Source of the DNA: Teretinema sp964641135
GTDB lineage: Bacteria; Spirochaetota; Spirochaetia; Treponematales; Treponemataceae
Assembly (NCBI GenBank): GCA_964641135.1
Contig: CAZXJV010000017.1
Location: forward strand, 1-37,992
DNA length: 37,992 bases
Reading direction: 5' to 3'
The translations under genes and the position numbers were made by a program. The notes below the pieces were generated by a model. That model worked only from the letters and a program-made list of their open reading frames with translations. It searched no databases and was not told where the DNA came from. Shown one piece after another: positions 16,058 to 24,429 of this stretch (position 1 is its first letter; the number at the start of each line of letters is the position of its first letter).

Positions 16058-16162
16058 GCAAGGGCGCTGGAGGGATTCCGGCGCCCTTGCTGCGTTCGGG
16101 CTGTGTGTTGTAGAGCGCACGGCGCAGGTGAGCTGCAATCCCTCCGGAATCGATAAGGAGGG
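16058..16162 (+). promoter_or_regulatory. amt leader with mutually exclusive stems, candidate translational switch
   Basis: Stem A pairs 16058-16071 with 16077-16090 (14 bp, one G-U, 5-nt loop) and has no T-run after it. Stem B pairs CCCTCC (16140-16145) with GGAGGG (16157-16162), which is the Shine-Dalgarno sequence of the transporter gene, and would block it. GGAGGGATT (16069-16077), exposed at the tip of stem A, is perfectly complementary to AATCCCTCC (16137-16145). Pairing these would open stem B and free the ribosome site. Three segments that can pair in two exclusive ways are what a riboswitch or protein-controlled leader looks like. No known motif was recognised. Confidence 0.5.
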
Positions 16163-16166
16163 TAGT

Positions 16167-18014
16167 ATGGACGTACAGACACTGTTGAACTCGTTGTGGG
16201 TGGTTATGGCCGCCGCACTGGTGTTCTTTATGCAGGCCGGTTTTTCAATGGTGGAGTCCGGTCTGACCCGTACAAAAAACAGCATCAATGTGGCTATCAA
16301 GAATCTGACCGACCTCGGTGTATCGGTAATGGTGTACTGGGTATTCGGTTTTGCGCTGATGTTCGGAGACAGCATTTCCGGCTGGTTCGGAGCAAGCAGT
16401 TTTCTGCCCGATTTTACCGGGCCGGCTCGGCACGGGCTTGCCGTTTTCTTTTTGTTTCAGGCTATGTTCTGTTCCACTTCGGCGACTATAGTCTCGGGTG
16501 CAGTTGCCGAGCGGATGCGGTATTCGTCGTATATAATCAGCACCCTGTTTTTGTCGGCATTGATTTATCCGGTATTCGGCCACTGGGCCTGGGGAGGCTT
16601 CGCTGACGGTTCTACCGGTTCCGGCTGGCTTGCTGCTATCGGTTTTGTTGATTTTGCCGGTTCCACGGTTGTGCACTCTGTCGGCGGCTATGTGGCCCTG
16701 GCCCTGCTGCTTATCCTGGGTCCCCGCGCCGGACGTTTTGTTAAGGGCGAAAAGCCCAGGCGGATACCCGGTTCCAACATCCCTCTTTCAGTCGGCGGTG
16801 TTATCGTTTTATGGTTCGGATGGATCGGTTTTAACGGCGGCAGTACTTTTGCCATGACAGCAGATGTTCCTTCGATTATCATCAATACCTGCCTTGCCGC
16901 CGGTGCCGGGTTGATAACAGCCCTGCTGGTCGGCTGGGCGGTCACAAAGATACCCGATGTCAACTTTGTAATGAACGGAACCCTTGCGGGTCTGGTGGCA
17001 ATTACCGCCGGCTGTCACGCGGTATCTGCTGCCGAGTCTGTGCTTATCGGTGCCGTTGCCGGTATTGTGATGCTCGCTGCTACAGCCCTTCTGGAAAAAC
17101 TGCGCATAGATGACGCGGTCGGTGCGATCCCGGTGCATCTAGCGGCTGGTATCTGGGGAACCCTTGCTGTTGGTATTTTTTCTACACCTGCCATTCTGGG
17201 TACAACCCCTGTCGGCGGCAGCCAGCTTCTGGCCCAGGCCATCGGTGTGGGTGCCTGTGCCCTGTGGGCCTTCGGTGTATCCTTCCCGGTGCTTTGGGTC
17301 GTTAACAAGGTTCAGCGCCTGCGGGTCACCGCCCAGGAGGAGCACAGCGGTCTCAACATTGCCGAGCATGGTGCCAGCACCGAGATTTTCGAGCTTTATG
17401 CCACCATGGATGAGCAGGCTAAAACCGGCGATCTTTCCATGCGTTTGCCTGTTGAGCCCTTTACCGAGGTGGGACAGATTGCCGAAATGTACAACCGGGT
17501 AATTGCTGGTCTTGAAATGAATACCATTGCCCGCGAGGAGTTTACCGAGATTTTCAACAATGTGTCGGATGCCCTGTTTCTGCTTGACCGTGATTACCGT
17601 ATCTGCCCGAACTACTCAAAGGCAACCGAAAAGGTTTTTGCCCGCGAACAGATGGTCGGACAGGACATGCGTACGGTGATTGATAGTATGGTATCGCCGG
17701 AAAAAGGCCGCCGGTTCAGGGACTTTATTGAATTGATGTTTGATCGTCAGCATCATGAACGCTCAATCAGTTCGATGAACCCCTTGACCGCGACTCACTT
17801 TAAAGTGCACATGGGCTACGATGTGTGGGAACCGCGTCTTCTGGATTTTTCGTTTCACCGGGTGTGGGATGCGTCAAAAACCCGCATTCTGCATGTGCTG
17901 GTTGTCGGGCGGGATATAACCCGTACAGCTACCCTTGCCGCCGAGGTGCGCAGATTGCGTACCCGCCTCGGCGAGCTGGAGTCAAAGGAAGCGGTTCCGG
18001 CAGGAACAGCCTGA
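16167..18014 (+). CDS. ammonium transporter (Amt/MEP) with cytoplasmic PAS extension
   Basis: 615 residues. Residues 1 to about 400 form an 11-helix Amt channel: FFMQAGFSMVESG near the start and the two pore histidines in STVVHSVGGY and IPVHLAAGIWGT. After the last helix the chain continues with a linker resembling a HAMP segment (about 410-455), then a PAS-like domain (from about 455, FNNVSDALFLLDRDYRICPN) and a short coiled coil at the end (LAAEVRRLRTRLGELES). No kinase or GGDEF output domain follows, so the fused part may gate transport or signal to a partner. AAGGAGG precedes the ATG at 5-nt spacing. The leader may control that site. No glnB/glnK gene is adjacent, although these often follow amt. 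Confidence 0.92.
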   Translation: MDVQTLLNSLWVVMAAALVFFMQAGFSMVESGLTRTKNSINVAIKNLTDLGVSVMVYWVFGFALMFGDSISGWFGASSFLPDFTGPARHGLAVFFLFQAMFCSTSATIVSGAVAERMRYSSYIISTLFLSALIYPVFGHWAWGGFADGSTGSGWLAAIGFVDFAGSTVVHSVGGYVALALLLILGPRAGRFVKGEKPRRIPGSNIPLSVGGVIVLWFGWIGFNGGSTFAMTADVPSIIINTCLAAGAGLITALLVGWAVTKIPDVNFVMNGTLAGLVAITAGCHAVSAAESVLIGAVAGIVMLAATALLEKLRIDDAVGAIPVHLAAGIWGTLAVGIFSTPAILGTTPVGGSQLLAQAIGVGACALWAFGVSFPVLWVVNKVQRLRVTAQEEHSGLNIAEHGASTEIFELYATMDEQAKTGDLSMRLPVEPFTEVGQIAEMYNRVIAGLEMNTIAREEFTEIFNNVSDALFLLDRDYRICPNYSKATEKVFAREQMVGQDMRTVIDSMVSPEKGRRFRDFIELMFDRQHHERSISSMNPLTATHFKVHMGYDVWEPRLLDFSFHRVWDASKTRILHVLVVGRDITRTATLAAEVRRLRTRLGELESKEAVPAGTA

Positions 18015-18028
18015 CAGGGCGCTGAACC

Positions 18029-18901
18029 CTATGCCATGCCCATGTCGTCTGTGGTTTTTTCCAGAAGGGTATCAAGAAAGTTGTGACTTGACTGGATAAC
18101 CCCGAGGATTGCGTGGGTGTCGCGCATCGAATCATTAACAGTAGAAAGAGAGGTGAGGCCGTCGTTCAATGCGATGGCCTCTTCTTTTATTGCTGCTGTG
18201 ATTTCGGTGAGTGACTTTCCTGCCTCGTTGATGGTGCGGGCATTTTCGTTGAAGTTTGCAAGTACGTCGCCGAAAGAAAGCTTGAACCGGGAAAAAAGCT
18301 CCACGAATTCGTGCATCTGGCGGTTGATGCTTTCTACGGTCTCTTCGAATTCGCCGATATTGGTTTCAATTTGCTTGGCAAAATCGCCTGTCTGAACTGC
18401 AAGGTTTCGTACCTCGTTTGCGATGATGCGGAAACCCCGCCCAACCGTTCCGGCCCGGGCTGCTTCAATCGACGCGTTGATGGCCAGAATACCGGTCCGG
18501 TCGGATACGTCCTGGATGGAGCCGGTGATTCCGGCAACCTTTTTTGTTTTTTCCTGTAAATCGCCAAAAAGACCGGCAAGAGCCTTTGCGTTTGTAGCTG
18601 CGGCTTCCACCTCTGTCATCCGCTCTGCAATACCCTTGTCCATGCTTGAGTTCTTGACGAGAATCTCGCCCATCATGGCATCAATCCGCTCGGCGTTTTC
18701 GGAGGTGCTGTTGCTGGAAGCCCGCATTTCTTCAAAGGCTGATACGATTGTATTCAGTCCCTTTTGAACCTGTTCCATTGACTGATCCAGGATATCAAGG
18801 GAGTGCATGGTAACAGAGTTAAGAATAATGCTTTTGTTGTATCCGATTACAAATTTGTGTATGGCATCTTCATAGTTCTTTGCCATATCTGTGCTGCTCA
18901 T
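18029..18901 (-). CDS. soluble methyl-accepting chemotaxis protein
   Basis: 290 residues, long helices throughout and no membrane segment, so it is a cytoplasmic chemoreceptor. The signalling hairpin tip is clear: DRTGILAINASIEAARAG then GRGFRIIANEVRNLA, a variant of the common receptor tip that binds CheA and CheW. There is no separate ligand-binding domain; the N-terminal 60 or so residues may bind a sensor. It starts 12 nt after the di-iron protein gene, with GGGAGGG before its ATG. In Treponema denticola a soluble receptor and a di-iron oxygen sensor encoded together drive oxygen chemotaxis, and the same pairing is seen here. No C-terminal CheR-tethering pentapeptide is present. Confidence 0.92.
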   Translation of the reverse strand: MSSTDMAKNYEDAIHKFVIGYNKSIILNSVTMHSLDILDQSMEQVQKGLNTIVSAFEEMRASSNSTSENAERIDAMMGEILVKNSSMDKGIAERMTEVEAAATNAKALAGLFGDLQEKTKKVAGITGSIQDVSDRTGILAINASIEAARAGTVGRGFRIIANEVRNLAVQTGDFAKQIETNIGEFEETVESINRQMHEFVELFSRFKLSFGDVLANFNENARTINEAGKSLTEITAAIKEEAIALNDGLTSLSTVNDSMRDTHAILGVIQSSHNFLDTLLEKTTDDMGMA

Positions 18902-18913
18902 ACGCCCTCCCGG

Positions 18914-19690
18914 CTATTTTCCGAATGTCTGATCCAGAAGGTCGACGCCGCAGCGAAGTTCCGAAAGCCAGTCAAGGAAGGCGCCCGCGCTCGCTCCGCG
19001 GTAAATAGCACCGTGCTGGGGTGCAATCATGTCGGGATTGAGTCTGCGTACAATCTCGGTCCAGCGGCGTGCAACAGAATTGCTGGCAATGTAGCGCCGG
19101 TGAAAGCCTTCTATTAATTTAACATGACTGGAAAAATCATCTACAAAGACTGTTTCGTCGTTTTCTCCGAAAACGGCGGCGCCGATGTCGCCGGTAAACA
19201 GAATGCGTGAACGGCTGTCATACAGGCCGAACTGGCCGGGCGAGTGCATGAAGTGCGACGGTACAAATTTGAGCTCTGTTCCGCTGGGCAGGGTGAGCCC
19301 TCCGCCGGTGTCATCAATACCAATTACGCGTGCGGTGTCTACAATGCCGAAGTGGGGTAAAAACCGGGTCCATAACTTGGATATGTACACCTTGGCGCTG
19401 GTGACGCCAAGCCACAGGGCAATGCCTGAGGAGACATCGGGGTCCTGGTGGGAGAAAAATATTGTGTCTATCTTGTCGATGGAGATGTAGCGGCTGACAG
19501 AGGCTACAACCCGGGAGAACAGGTGTACTCCGCCCGGATCAAGCAGGATGCCGCGTCCCTTGTCGATAATCAGGTATTGCATGGTCTGGATGACGCCCTT
19601 GCGGTACTTGTTCTCTGTTCCCAGCCAGATGTAGGTGTGGTCGTCGTCCTGATACAGGATGCGGCCGTTGATGTCTGCTTCGTTAATCAT
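18914..19690 (-). CDS. di-iron oxygen-binding protein (ODP-like, metallo-beta-lactamase fold)
   Basis: 258 residues with the di-iron core of flavodiiron proteins but no flavodoxin domain. Ligand motifs: SHQDPDV (His81, Asp83, Asp85), SHFMHSPGQFGLYD (His146, His149), FTGDIG (Asp168) and APQHGAIYRG (His226). The position after Asp85, His in classic flavodiiron reductases, is Val. Lacking flavodoxin, it is more likely an oxygen or iron sensor than a reductase. Its gene is followed after 12 nt by a soluble chemoreceptor, as for the Treponema ODP. The ATG at 19690 is chosen because a promoter with TTGACA places transcription start at or next to it; a longer frame to 19726 would run into the promoter. 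Confidence 0.9.
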   Translation of the reverse strand: MINEADINGRILYQDDDHTYIWLGTENKYRKGVIQTMQYLIIDKGRGILLDPGGVHLFSRVVASVSRYISIDKIDTIFFSHQDPDVSSGIALWLGVTSAKVYISKLWTRFLPHFGIVDTARVIGIDDTGGGLTLPSGTELKFVPSHFMHSPGQFGLYDSRSRILFTGDIGAAVFGENDETVFVDDFSSHVKLIEGFHRRYIASNSVARRWTEIVRRLNPDMIAPQHGAIYRGASAGAFLDWLSELRCGVDLLDQTFGK

Positions 19691-19696
19691 GCAATA

Positions 19697-19726
19697 ATAG
19701 TAAACGCTCTTATGCTGAATTGTCAA
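19697..19726 (-). promoter_or_regulatory. leaderless promoter of the oxygen-sensor/chemoreceptor operon
   Basis: On the minus strand TTGACA (19721-19726), an 18-bp spacer and TACTAT (19697-19702), then 6 nt to the ATG at 19690. Transcription would start at or within a base or two of the start codon, and no Shine-Dalgarno sequence is present. Confidence 0.75.
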
Positions 19727-19745
19727 ATTTCTGGGGTATGCGCTG

Positions 19746-20831
19746 TCAGTTTTCTATGGTTCCGCCGCCGAGCACCTCATCCCCGCGGTACAGCACAACG
19801 GCCTGTCCCGGTGCAACAGCCCTGACCGGGGTATCAAAGCGGACGCGGATGCGGCTGTCGCCGAGTCTTTCTGCAACAGCGGGAACCGCCTGGGTGTTGT
19901 AGCGGATTTTTGCGTATACCTGCAAGGGGGCCGCGATATCGCTGATACCTATAAGGTTAATGTCGCCGGCGACGAGTTCGGAGGATAAAAGCTCGTCATT
20001 GTTTCCGAGGGTTACCGTATTTCGTGATGCGTCCTTGTGTATCACATATAGGGGCTCTGTCCCGAAGGAGGCACCGATACCGCGCCGCTGCCCGATGGTA
20101 TAGGCGGTTATTCCGCGGTGCCGGCCGAGGATGCGTCCGTCAGGGGTAACAAAATCGCCCGGTCGGGCAGTGCCGGGGGCGCGTTTTTCGATGAAGGCGG
20201 TGTAGTCGCCGCCGGGAACAAAGCAGATATCCTGGCTGTCGGGTTTGCGGGCGTTGACAAGACCGGCGGCTTCGGCAATGGCACGGGCTTCTTCTTTGGT
20301 CATGTCTCCCAGCGGGAAGAGTGTGCGTGAAAGCTGCTGCTGGGTCATGCCGTACAGAACGTAGCTTTGATCTTTTGACGGGTCGCGTCCCCGTAAAAGC
20401 CGCCAGCGCCCGGTTTCTGTATCCTGGGCTATGCGGCTGTAATGTCCGGTCGCTATGCGGTCGTAGTTGAGCAGCATGGCGCGTTCCAGCAGTTTTTCAA
20501 ACTTGATAAACCGGTTGCAGTCGATACAGGGATTCGGGGTGCGGCCCGAGCGGTAATCCTCGATAAACCGGTCTATCACATCATGTGCAAAGGCTTCACG
20601 GAAATTAAAAACAAAGTGCTCGATGCCGAGCTTGCGCGCTACATCCCGTGCATCCTGCACGTCTAAAAGGGCACAGCAGGTGCGGGTAGCGTCGCAGGCG
20701 GCAACAATATCTTCGTCGCTGAACAGCTTGAGTGTTACACCTGCGGTGTCCATTCCCTTGTCGATGAGCAGCTTTGCCGCGACCGAGGAATCTACACCAC
20801 CGCTCATGCCTACCAGTACACGGTTGTTCAT
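19746..20831 (-). CDS. mnmA: tRNA-specific 2-thiouridylase MnmA
   Basis: 361 residues, full length. It makes 2-thiouridine at the wobble position of tRNA for Lys, Glu and Gln, using ATP and sulfur relayed to its cysteines. Motifs: PP-loop GMSGGVDSSVAA (8-19), the catalytic pair within NPCIDCNRF and SQDICFVPGGDY, and the tRNA-binding TGHYSRI and DQSYVLYG segments. The ATG overlaps the methyltransferase stop as ATGA (20828-20831), so it is the third gene of a coupled unit with that gene and the DRTGG-like gene. Confidence 0.97.
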   Translation of the reverse strand: MNNRVLVGMSGGVDSSVAAKLLIDKGMDTAGVTLKLFSDEDIVAACDATRTCCALLDVQDARDVARKLGIEHFVFNFREAFAHDVIDRFIEDYRSGRTPNPCIDCNRFIKFEKLLERAMLLNYDRIATGHYSRIAQDTETGRWRLLRGRDPSKDQSYVLYGMTQQQLSRTLFPLGDMTKEEARAIAEAAGLVNARKPDSQDICFVPGGDYTAFIEKRAPGTARPGDFVTPDGRILGRHRGITAYTIGQRRGIGASFGTEPLYVIHKDASRNTVTLGNNDELLSSELVAGDINLIGISDIAAPLQVYAKIRYNTQAVPAVAERLGDSRIRVRFDTPVRAVAPGQAVVLYRGDEVLGGGTIEN

Positions 20832-22105
20832 TCCGGTACTCCGTCAGCTTCTGTCAGGCGTTCAAGGAGGGGCGCACAGCCGAACAGTGTTGTGAGGTTG
20901 ATATAGCGATTTGAGGCGGCAGCTGCCCGCGCTGTGCGTCTGGTTTCCGGTTCTGACGGATCATATATGGCGCGCAAAAGCAGGTTTTTTGGGGTATGAC
21001 TGATATCGATAAACTCCATGATGTCGGTGCGGTAGCCCTTTGCTTCAAGCAGTTCGGCACGCATGCTGTCGGTGGCAAGGGCTGCAGTGCGTTCGCGGAC
21101 AATACCGTGTCTTAACAGTCCCGTCAGGGCCTTCTCCGGTTGAGTCTGTGTGCCGCCCGGGGCCGAAAGGCTGCTGTAAAGCTCGTGCTGGCAGCAGGGT
21201 ACAGCAAGAATTACCCTGGCTCCCCAGCGAAGGGCCTGTGCCAGGGCGTGGTCGGTAGCAGTGTCGCAGGCATGAAGGCTGATTACCAGGTCAACAGGCC
21301 CGTCGTTCTGAAATCCTGCAATATCACCGATGCTGAATTCCAGCCCCTCACAGCCGAGGCGGCCGGAGAGTTCCGCACAGCGGGTAATTACATCGGCCTT
21401 CAGGTCAAGGCCAGTGATGTGTACACGACGGCCGGAAACGGCTGTAAGGTAGTGGTGTACAGCAAAGGTTAAATAGGATTTACCGCAACCGAAGTCGATG
21501 ATGCGCACGGGACGAGCGGTGGCAACCCCCTGGCGGTCCAGTTCTTTAATCGCATCTGCGATGAACTCAAGAAAGCGGTTGATCTGGCGGAACTTGTCAT
21601 AACGGGATTTAATCACCTGGCCGGCAGCTGTCATGATGCCAAGCTCGGTCAAAAATGGTGCAGAACGGCCTTCAGCAAGCAGGTAGTGTTTTGTGCGGTC
21701 ATGTCCGGGTAATACAGGTTCGGATGTACCGGTTTTCGGCATGTTGTGCTCCTGCGTTATCAGGGTAATCTCGCCGCGCCGGTTGGTTAAAATCCGGCGC
21801 ACTGATTGCGTTGTGTGAAGCTCTGCCTGTGCCCATTCGCAGGGAATGAGGTCTGCCAACAGCGTGCCAAGACTGGCGGGCTGAATAATGCGGTGAAAAG
21901 ACTGCTTCCCGTTGCGCCATTCCAGCTGAAACGCCGTTCCCTCTGTCCGGTGAATAGTGCGCAGCCGGGCGGTACCGGTACGTTCTGTAGTGCGTGGGGA
22001 GGAAAAGACGGCACGGTCAAAGCCTTCAGCAATCAGGGTATCGGCCAGCCGGATAAAGGCTTCCTGCGCGTGTGCTGGTTGTATTCGTTCAGAGGGGGTC
22101 TTCAT
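20828..22105 (-). CDS. class I SAM-dependent methyltransferase
   Basis: 425 residues. The first 150 have no clear motif. A Rossmann-fold methyltransferase domain follows, with motif I IIDFGCGKSYLTFAVHHYL, an acidic loop GLDLKADV for SAM, SLHACDTATDHALAQA and VPCCQHEL. The last two resemble the PF13679-type methyltransferases (Methyltransf_32, METTL25-like), often annotated as RNA or protein methylases with no proven target. Its start overlaps the upstream DRTGG-like gene by 17 nt and its stop overlaps mnmA (ATGA). Coupling to mnmA makes an RNA substrate plausible but unproven. Confidence 0.82.
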   Translation of the reverse strand: MKTPSERIQPAHAQEAFIRLADTLIAEGFDRAVFSSPRTTERTGTARLRTIHRTEGTAFQLEWRNGKQSFHRIIQPASLGTLLADLIPCEWAQAELHTTQSVRRILTNRRGEITLITQEHNMPKTGTSEPVLPGHDRTKHYLLAEGRSAPFLTELGIMTAAGQVIKSRYDKFRQINRFLEFIADAIKELDRQGVATARPVRIIDFGCGKSYLTFAVHHYLTAVSGRRVHITGLDLKADVITRCAELSGRLGCEGLEFSIGDIAGFQNDGPVDLVISLHACDTATDHALAQALRWGARVILAVPCCQHELYSSLSAPGGTQTQPEKALTGLLRHGIVRERTAALATDSMRAELLEAKGYRTDIMEFIDISHTPKNLLLRAIYDPSEPETRRTARAAAASNRYINLTTLFGCAPLLERLTEADGVPE

Positions 22106-22442
22106 GGCAGCTTTTCAAAAAGGCCAGAGCAGTGCAGGCCTCAAACATCGGTTGCGGGGTTGCAAGCACGGCTATGCCGCATTCTTCGGCCAGGGCCTTC
22201 ATCTGCGGGTGGGGGAGTTTATCGTTAACAAGCAGGATCGCTCGGGCTCCTATCATGTCGGCAGTGCGTACTGCCTGATCCGTGGCAAGGCTGGTTACCA
22301 GAAGAGCGTCGCTGTAAACGGATAACAGCATGTCGCTCATGAGGTCGCCGGCCACAATAATACCCAACGGACGGTCCAGGTAGCCCTCGGGACCGAATAC
22401 AGGATGAGCCGGCAGATTTTCTACAATAGCGCGAAGTGTCAT
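22089..22442 (-). CDS. DRTGG-like domain protein, paralogue of the one at 13801-14175
   Basis: 117 residues. The segment order matches the DRTGG protein at 13801-14175: VAGDLMSDML against VYTSDLLSDAM, ALLVTSLATDQAVRTA against GVLVTIQAHKNTVAVA, AILLVND against AIVICNN, and a final MKALAEECGIAVLAT against MLEAARSEGIGVAVT. It lacks the polar tail of the first copy and has a longer N-terminus. It is first in the unit with the methyltransferase and mnmA. A weak promoter lies before it, with no ribosome binding site. The function is unknown; the ligand may be a small molecule. Confidence 0.72.
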   Translation of the reverse strand: MTLRAIVENLPAHPVFGPEGYLDRPLGIIVAGDLMSDMLLSVYSDALLVTSLATDQAVRTADMIGARAILLVNDKLPHPQMKALAEECGIAVLATPQPMFEACTALAFLKSCHEDPL

Positions 22443-22449
22443 TGCTGCA

Positions 22450-22479
22450 AGAATAGCACCGGATGCCCTTCCGGCTCAA
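22450..22479 (-). promoter_or_regulatory. putative leaderless promoter of the DRTGG-like/mnmA unit
   Basis: TTGAGC (22474-22479), an 18-bp spacer, TATTCT (22450-22455), then 7 nt to the ATG at 22442. Each hexamer matches four of six consensus bases. No Shine-Dalgarno sequence is seen. Confidence 0.5.
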
Positions 22480-22486
22480 TAGTCTG

Positions 22487-23329
22487 CTAGCTATCTGTCC
22501 ACCGGTTGTATAAGTCCTGCATGCGTTTTTTGACATCCATCCCGTACAGGCCATTTAGTGCATCCGAACCGGCAAGATCGGCTGCGGGGCAATCCAGCAG
22601 GACCCGTCCGTTATCCATGAGTATAAACCGGGTGCCGAATTCCAGTGCAAGGGTCAGATCATGAAATACCGCTACAGCACAGCGGTATTCGTTTTGCTGT
22701 GTCCAGTCGCGTAACAGGGTGGTCAGTTCAGTCTGGTAGCGCAGGTCCAGATGATTGGTCGGTTCATCAAGCAACAGAACGGGGCTGTTTTGGGCAAGGG
22801 TCCGTGCCAGGAAAACCCGCTGCAGCTGGCCGCCTGAAAGTGTCGCAAGGCGGCGCTCTGCCAGATCCGGAATGCCTGCATCTTCCAGTGCTTTTTCTAT
22901 AGCCTCTGTATCTGTAGCGGTTTGTATACGGGGAAAGCGCCGCATCATGCGGCTGTAACGGCCTGTTTCCACTGTTTCGCGCACAGTATAGTCAAAGTGG
23001 CTGTAGGGAAGCTGGGACAAAAGGGCTGTTTCACGGGCGCCTTCCAGGGCGGTAAGATCGTTCCGTTCGCAGAAACTGCCTGCCCGGCGGGATACCGGGT
23101 CGGTGATACGAATTTTTAGGGAACCTGTGTACGCAAGGTTTCCCGCAAGCACCCTCAGCAGGGTTGTTTTTCCGCAGCCATTCGGTCCGATTACACAGAC
23201 CCGTTCACCTGCCTGAATGGAAAAGGATATATCCTTCAGGACCTTTATTCGTCCATAGCCTGCCTGCAGTTCACGGGCTTCAAAACAGGGTTGTATCGGG
23301 CCGGGACGCTGTGCCGCCGGGGAATTCAT
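22487..23329 (-). CDS. ABC transporter ATP-binding protein, iron-siderophore/heme/cobalamin family
   Basis: 280 residues, the ATPase of a FecE/BtuD-type importer. Walker A GPNGCGKTTLLR (48-59), signature LSGGQLQRVFLARTLA, Walker B VLLLDEPTNHLD and switch His in AVFHDLT are all intact, so it should be active. Its ATG overlaps the permease stop as ATGA. The three transporter genes are in the order binding protein, permease, ATPase, all coupled by overlaps. The tail after the switch region is short and ends near 22487. Confidence 0.94.
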   Translation of the reverse strand: MNSPAAQRPGPIQPCFEARELQAGYGRIKVLKDISFSIQAGERVCVIGPNGCGKTTLLRVLAGNLAYTGSLKIRITDPVSRRAGSFCERNDLTALEGARETALLSQLPYSHFDYTVRETVETGRYSRMMRRFPRIQTATDTEAIEKALEDAGIPDLAERRLATLSGGQLQRVFLARTLAQNSPVLLLDEPTNHLDLRYQTELTTLLRDWTQQNEYRCAVAVFHDLTLALEFGTRFILMDNGRVLLDCPAADLAGSDALNGLYGMDVKKRMQDLYNRWTDS

Positions 23330-24429
23330 GCATGCCCCCGTCGTGATGCCAGGAATATCCAGGCGAATACCGGCGCGCCGATGATTGCTGTAATAGCGCC
23401 GACCGGCAGTTCAAGGGTTGGTATCAGGATGCGGGCAGCAAGATCTGCAAGTACCATGAAGCCTCCGCCTGCCAGAGCCGACGCGGGAACAAGGAGCCGG
23501 TGAGCCGGCCCTGTAAGGCGGCGCATGCTGTGCGGAATTACAAGGTCAAGAAAGCCGATGACTCCTGCAAAGGCGATTGCACAGCCAGTCAGTATCGAGG
23601 TAAGGGCGATCAGCAATTTTTTTATCGGTTGTACCGCGACACCGAGAGATCGCGCCTCTTCTTCTCCAAAGGTCAGTATGTCCAGTTCCCTGGTGAATAT
23701 CCATACAAGAATAAGACCCGCAGCGGTAAGGGGCGCAAGAATTGTGACAGCGGTCCAGCCTTTCAGGGCAAAGCTGCCCATTTGCCAGAACAAAAGGCGT
23801 GTCATTTCTTCCCTGGCAAGGGCGGAAAAAAGTGTTAAAAGTGCGCTGGCAAACAGGGATAGTACCATTCCGCACAGTATGATTACGGTACCTGAAAGAC
23901 GGGGATCGATGAGAGAAGAAAAACGGACGACTATAAACATGGCAATAAGGCTTCCCGTAAAGCCGGCGAGTGGCAGAGCCAGCGGCCCCAAAACGCTGCT
24001 GTATACCGACAGGGCGGATGCCAAAACAGCAGAAAACGGAGAGGCCAGCGGGCCTGCAAACAGAGCCGGCGCCATCATAAAAAAGGCTGCACCGAGGGAG
24101 GCACCAGCAGAAACCCCCAGGGTAAACGAAGATGCCAGCGGGTTTCTGAGCAAGGATTGCATAACTGCACCGGAGACGGCAAGGGCTGCCCCGACCAGCC
24201 AGGCTAATAGAACCCGCGGAAGGCGCAGATTCCAGACAATGCTTTCTATATGCGCTGGCACTGCAGCTTGAGCACCGGTAATTCGCGCAGCGATTACTTC
24301 AACTATCTGGACAGGTGTTACGGCGATGCTTCCTGCGGCTACACCGGTAAAAAGTGCAGCCAGAGAAAAAATGGCTGTCAGGACCAGAACGGGGCGAACC
24401 CGCTCAGAACAGCTCGGGGTATACTGCAT
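23326..24429 (-). CDS. FecCD-family ABC transporter permease
   Basis: 367 residues with about ten hydrophobic helices, the fold of BtuC/FhuB-type permeases. Diagnostic stretches are RLPRVLLAWLVGAALAVSGAVMQ (split: RLPRVLLAWLVGA then ALAVSGAVMQ), NPLASSFTLGVSAGASLGA, and a cytoplasmic coupling loop near AIAFAGVIGFLDLVIPHSMRRL (split at FLD). It moves an iron chelate, heme or corrinoid across the inner membrane. It overlaps the binding-protein gene by 26 nt and the ATPase gene by 4 nt. The substrate is not determined by the sequence. Confidence 0.94.
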   Translation of the reverse strand: MQYTPSCSERVRPVLVLTAIFSLAALFTGVAAGSIAVTPVQIVEVIAARITGAQAAVPAHIESIVWNLRLPRVLLAWLVGAALAVSGAVMQSLLRNPLASSFTLGVSAGASLGAAFFMMAPALFAGPLASPFSAVLASALSVYSSVLGPLALPLAGFTGSLIAMFIVVRFSSLIDPRLSGTVIILCGMVLSLFASALLTLFSALAREEMTRLLFWQMGSFALKGWTAVTILAPLTAAGLILVWIFTRELDILTFGEEEARSLGVAVQPIKKLLIALTSILTGCAIAFAGVIGFLDLVIPHSMRRLTGPAHRLLVPASALAGGGFMVLADLAARILIPTLELPVGAITAIIGAPVFAWIFLASRRGHA

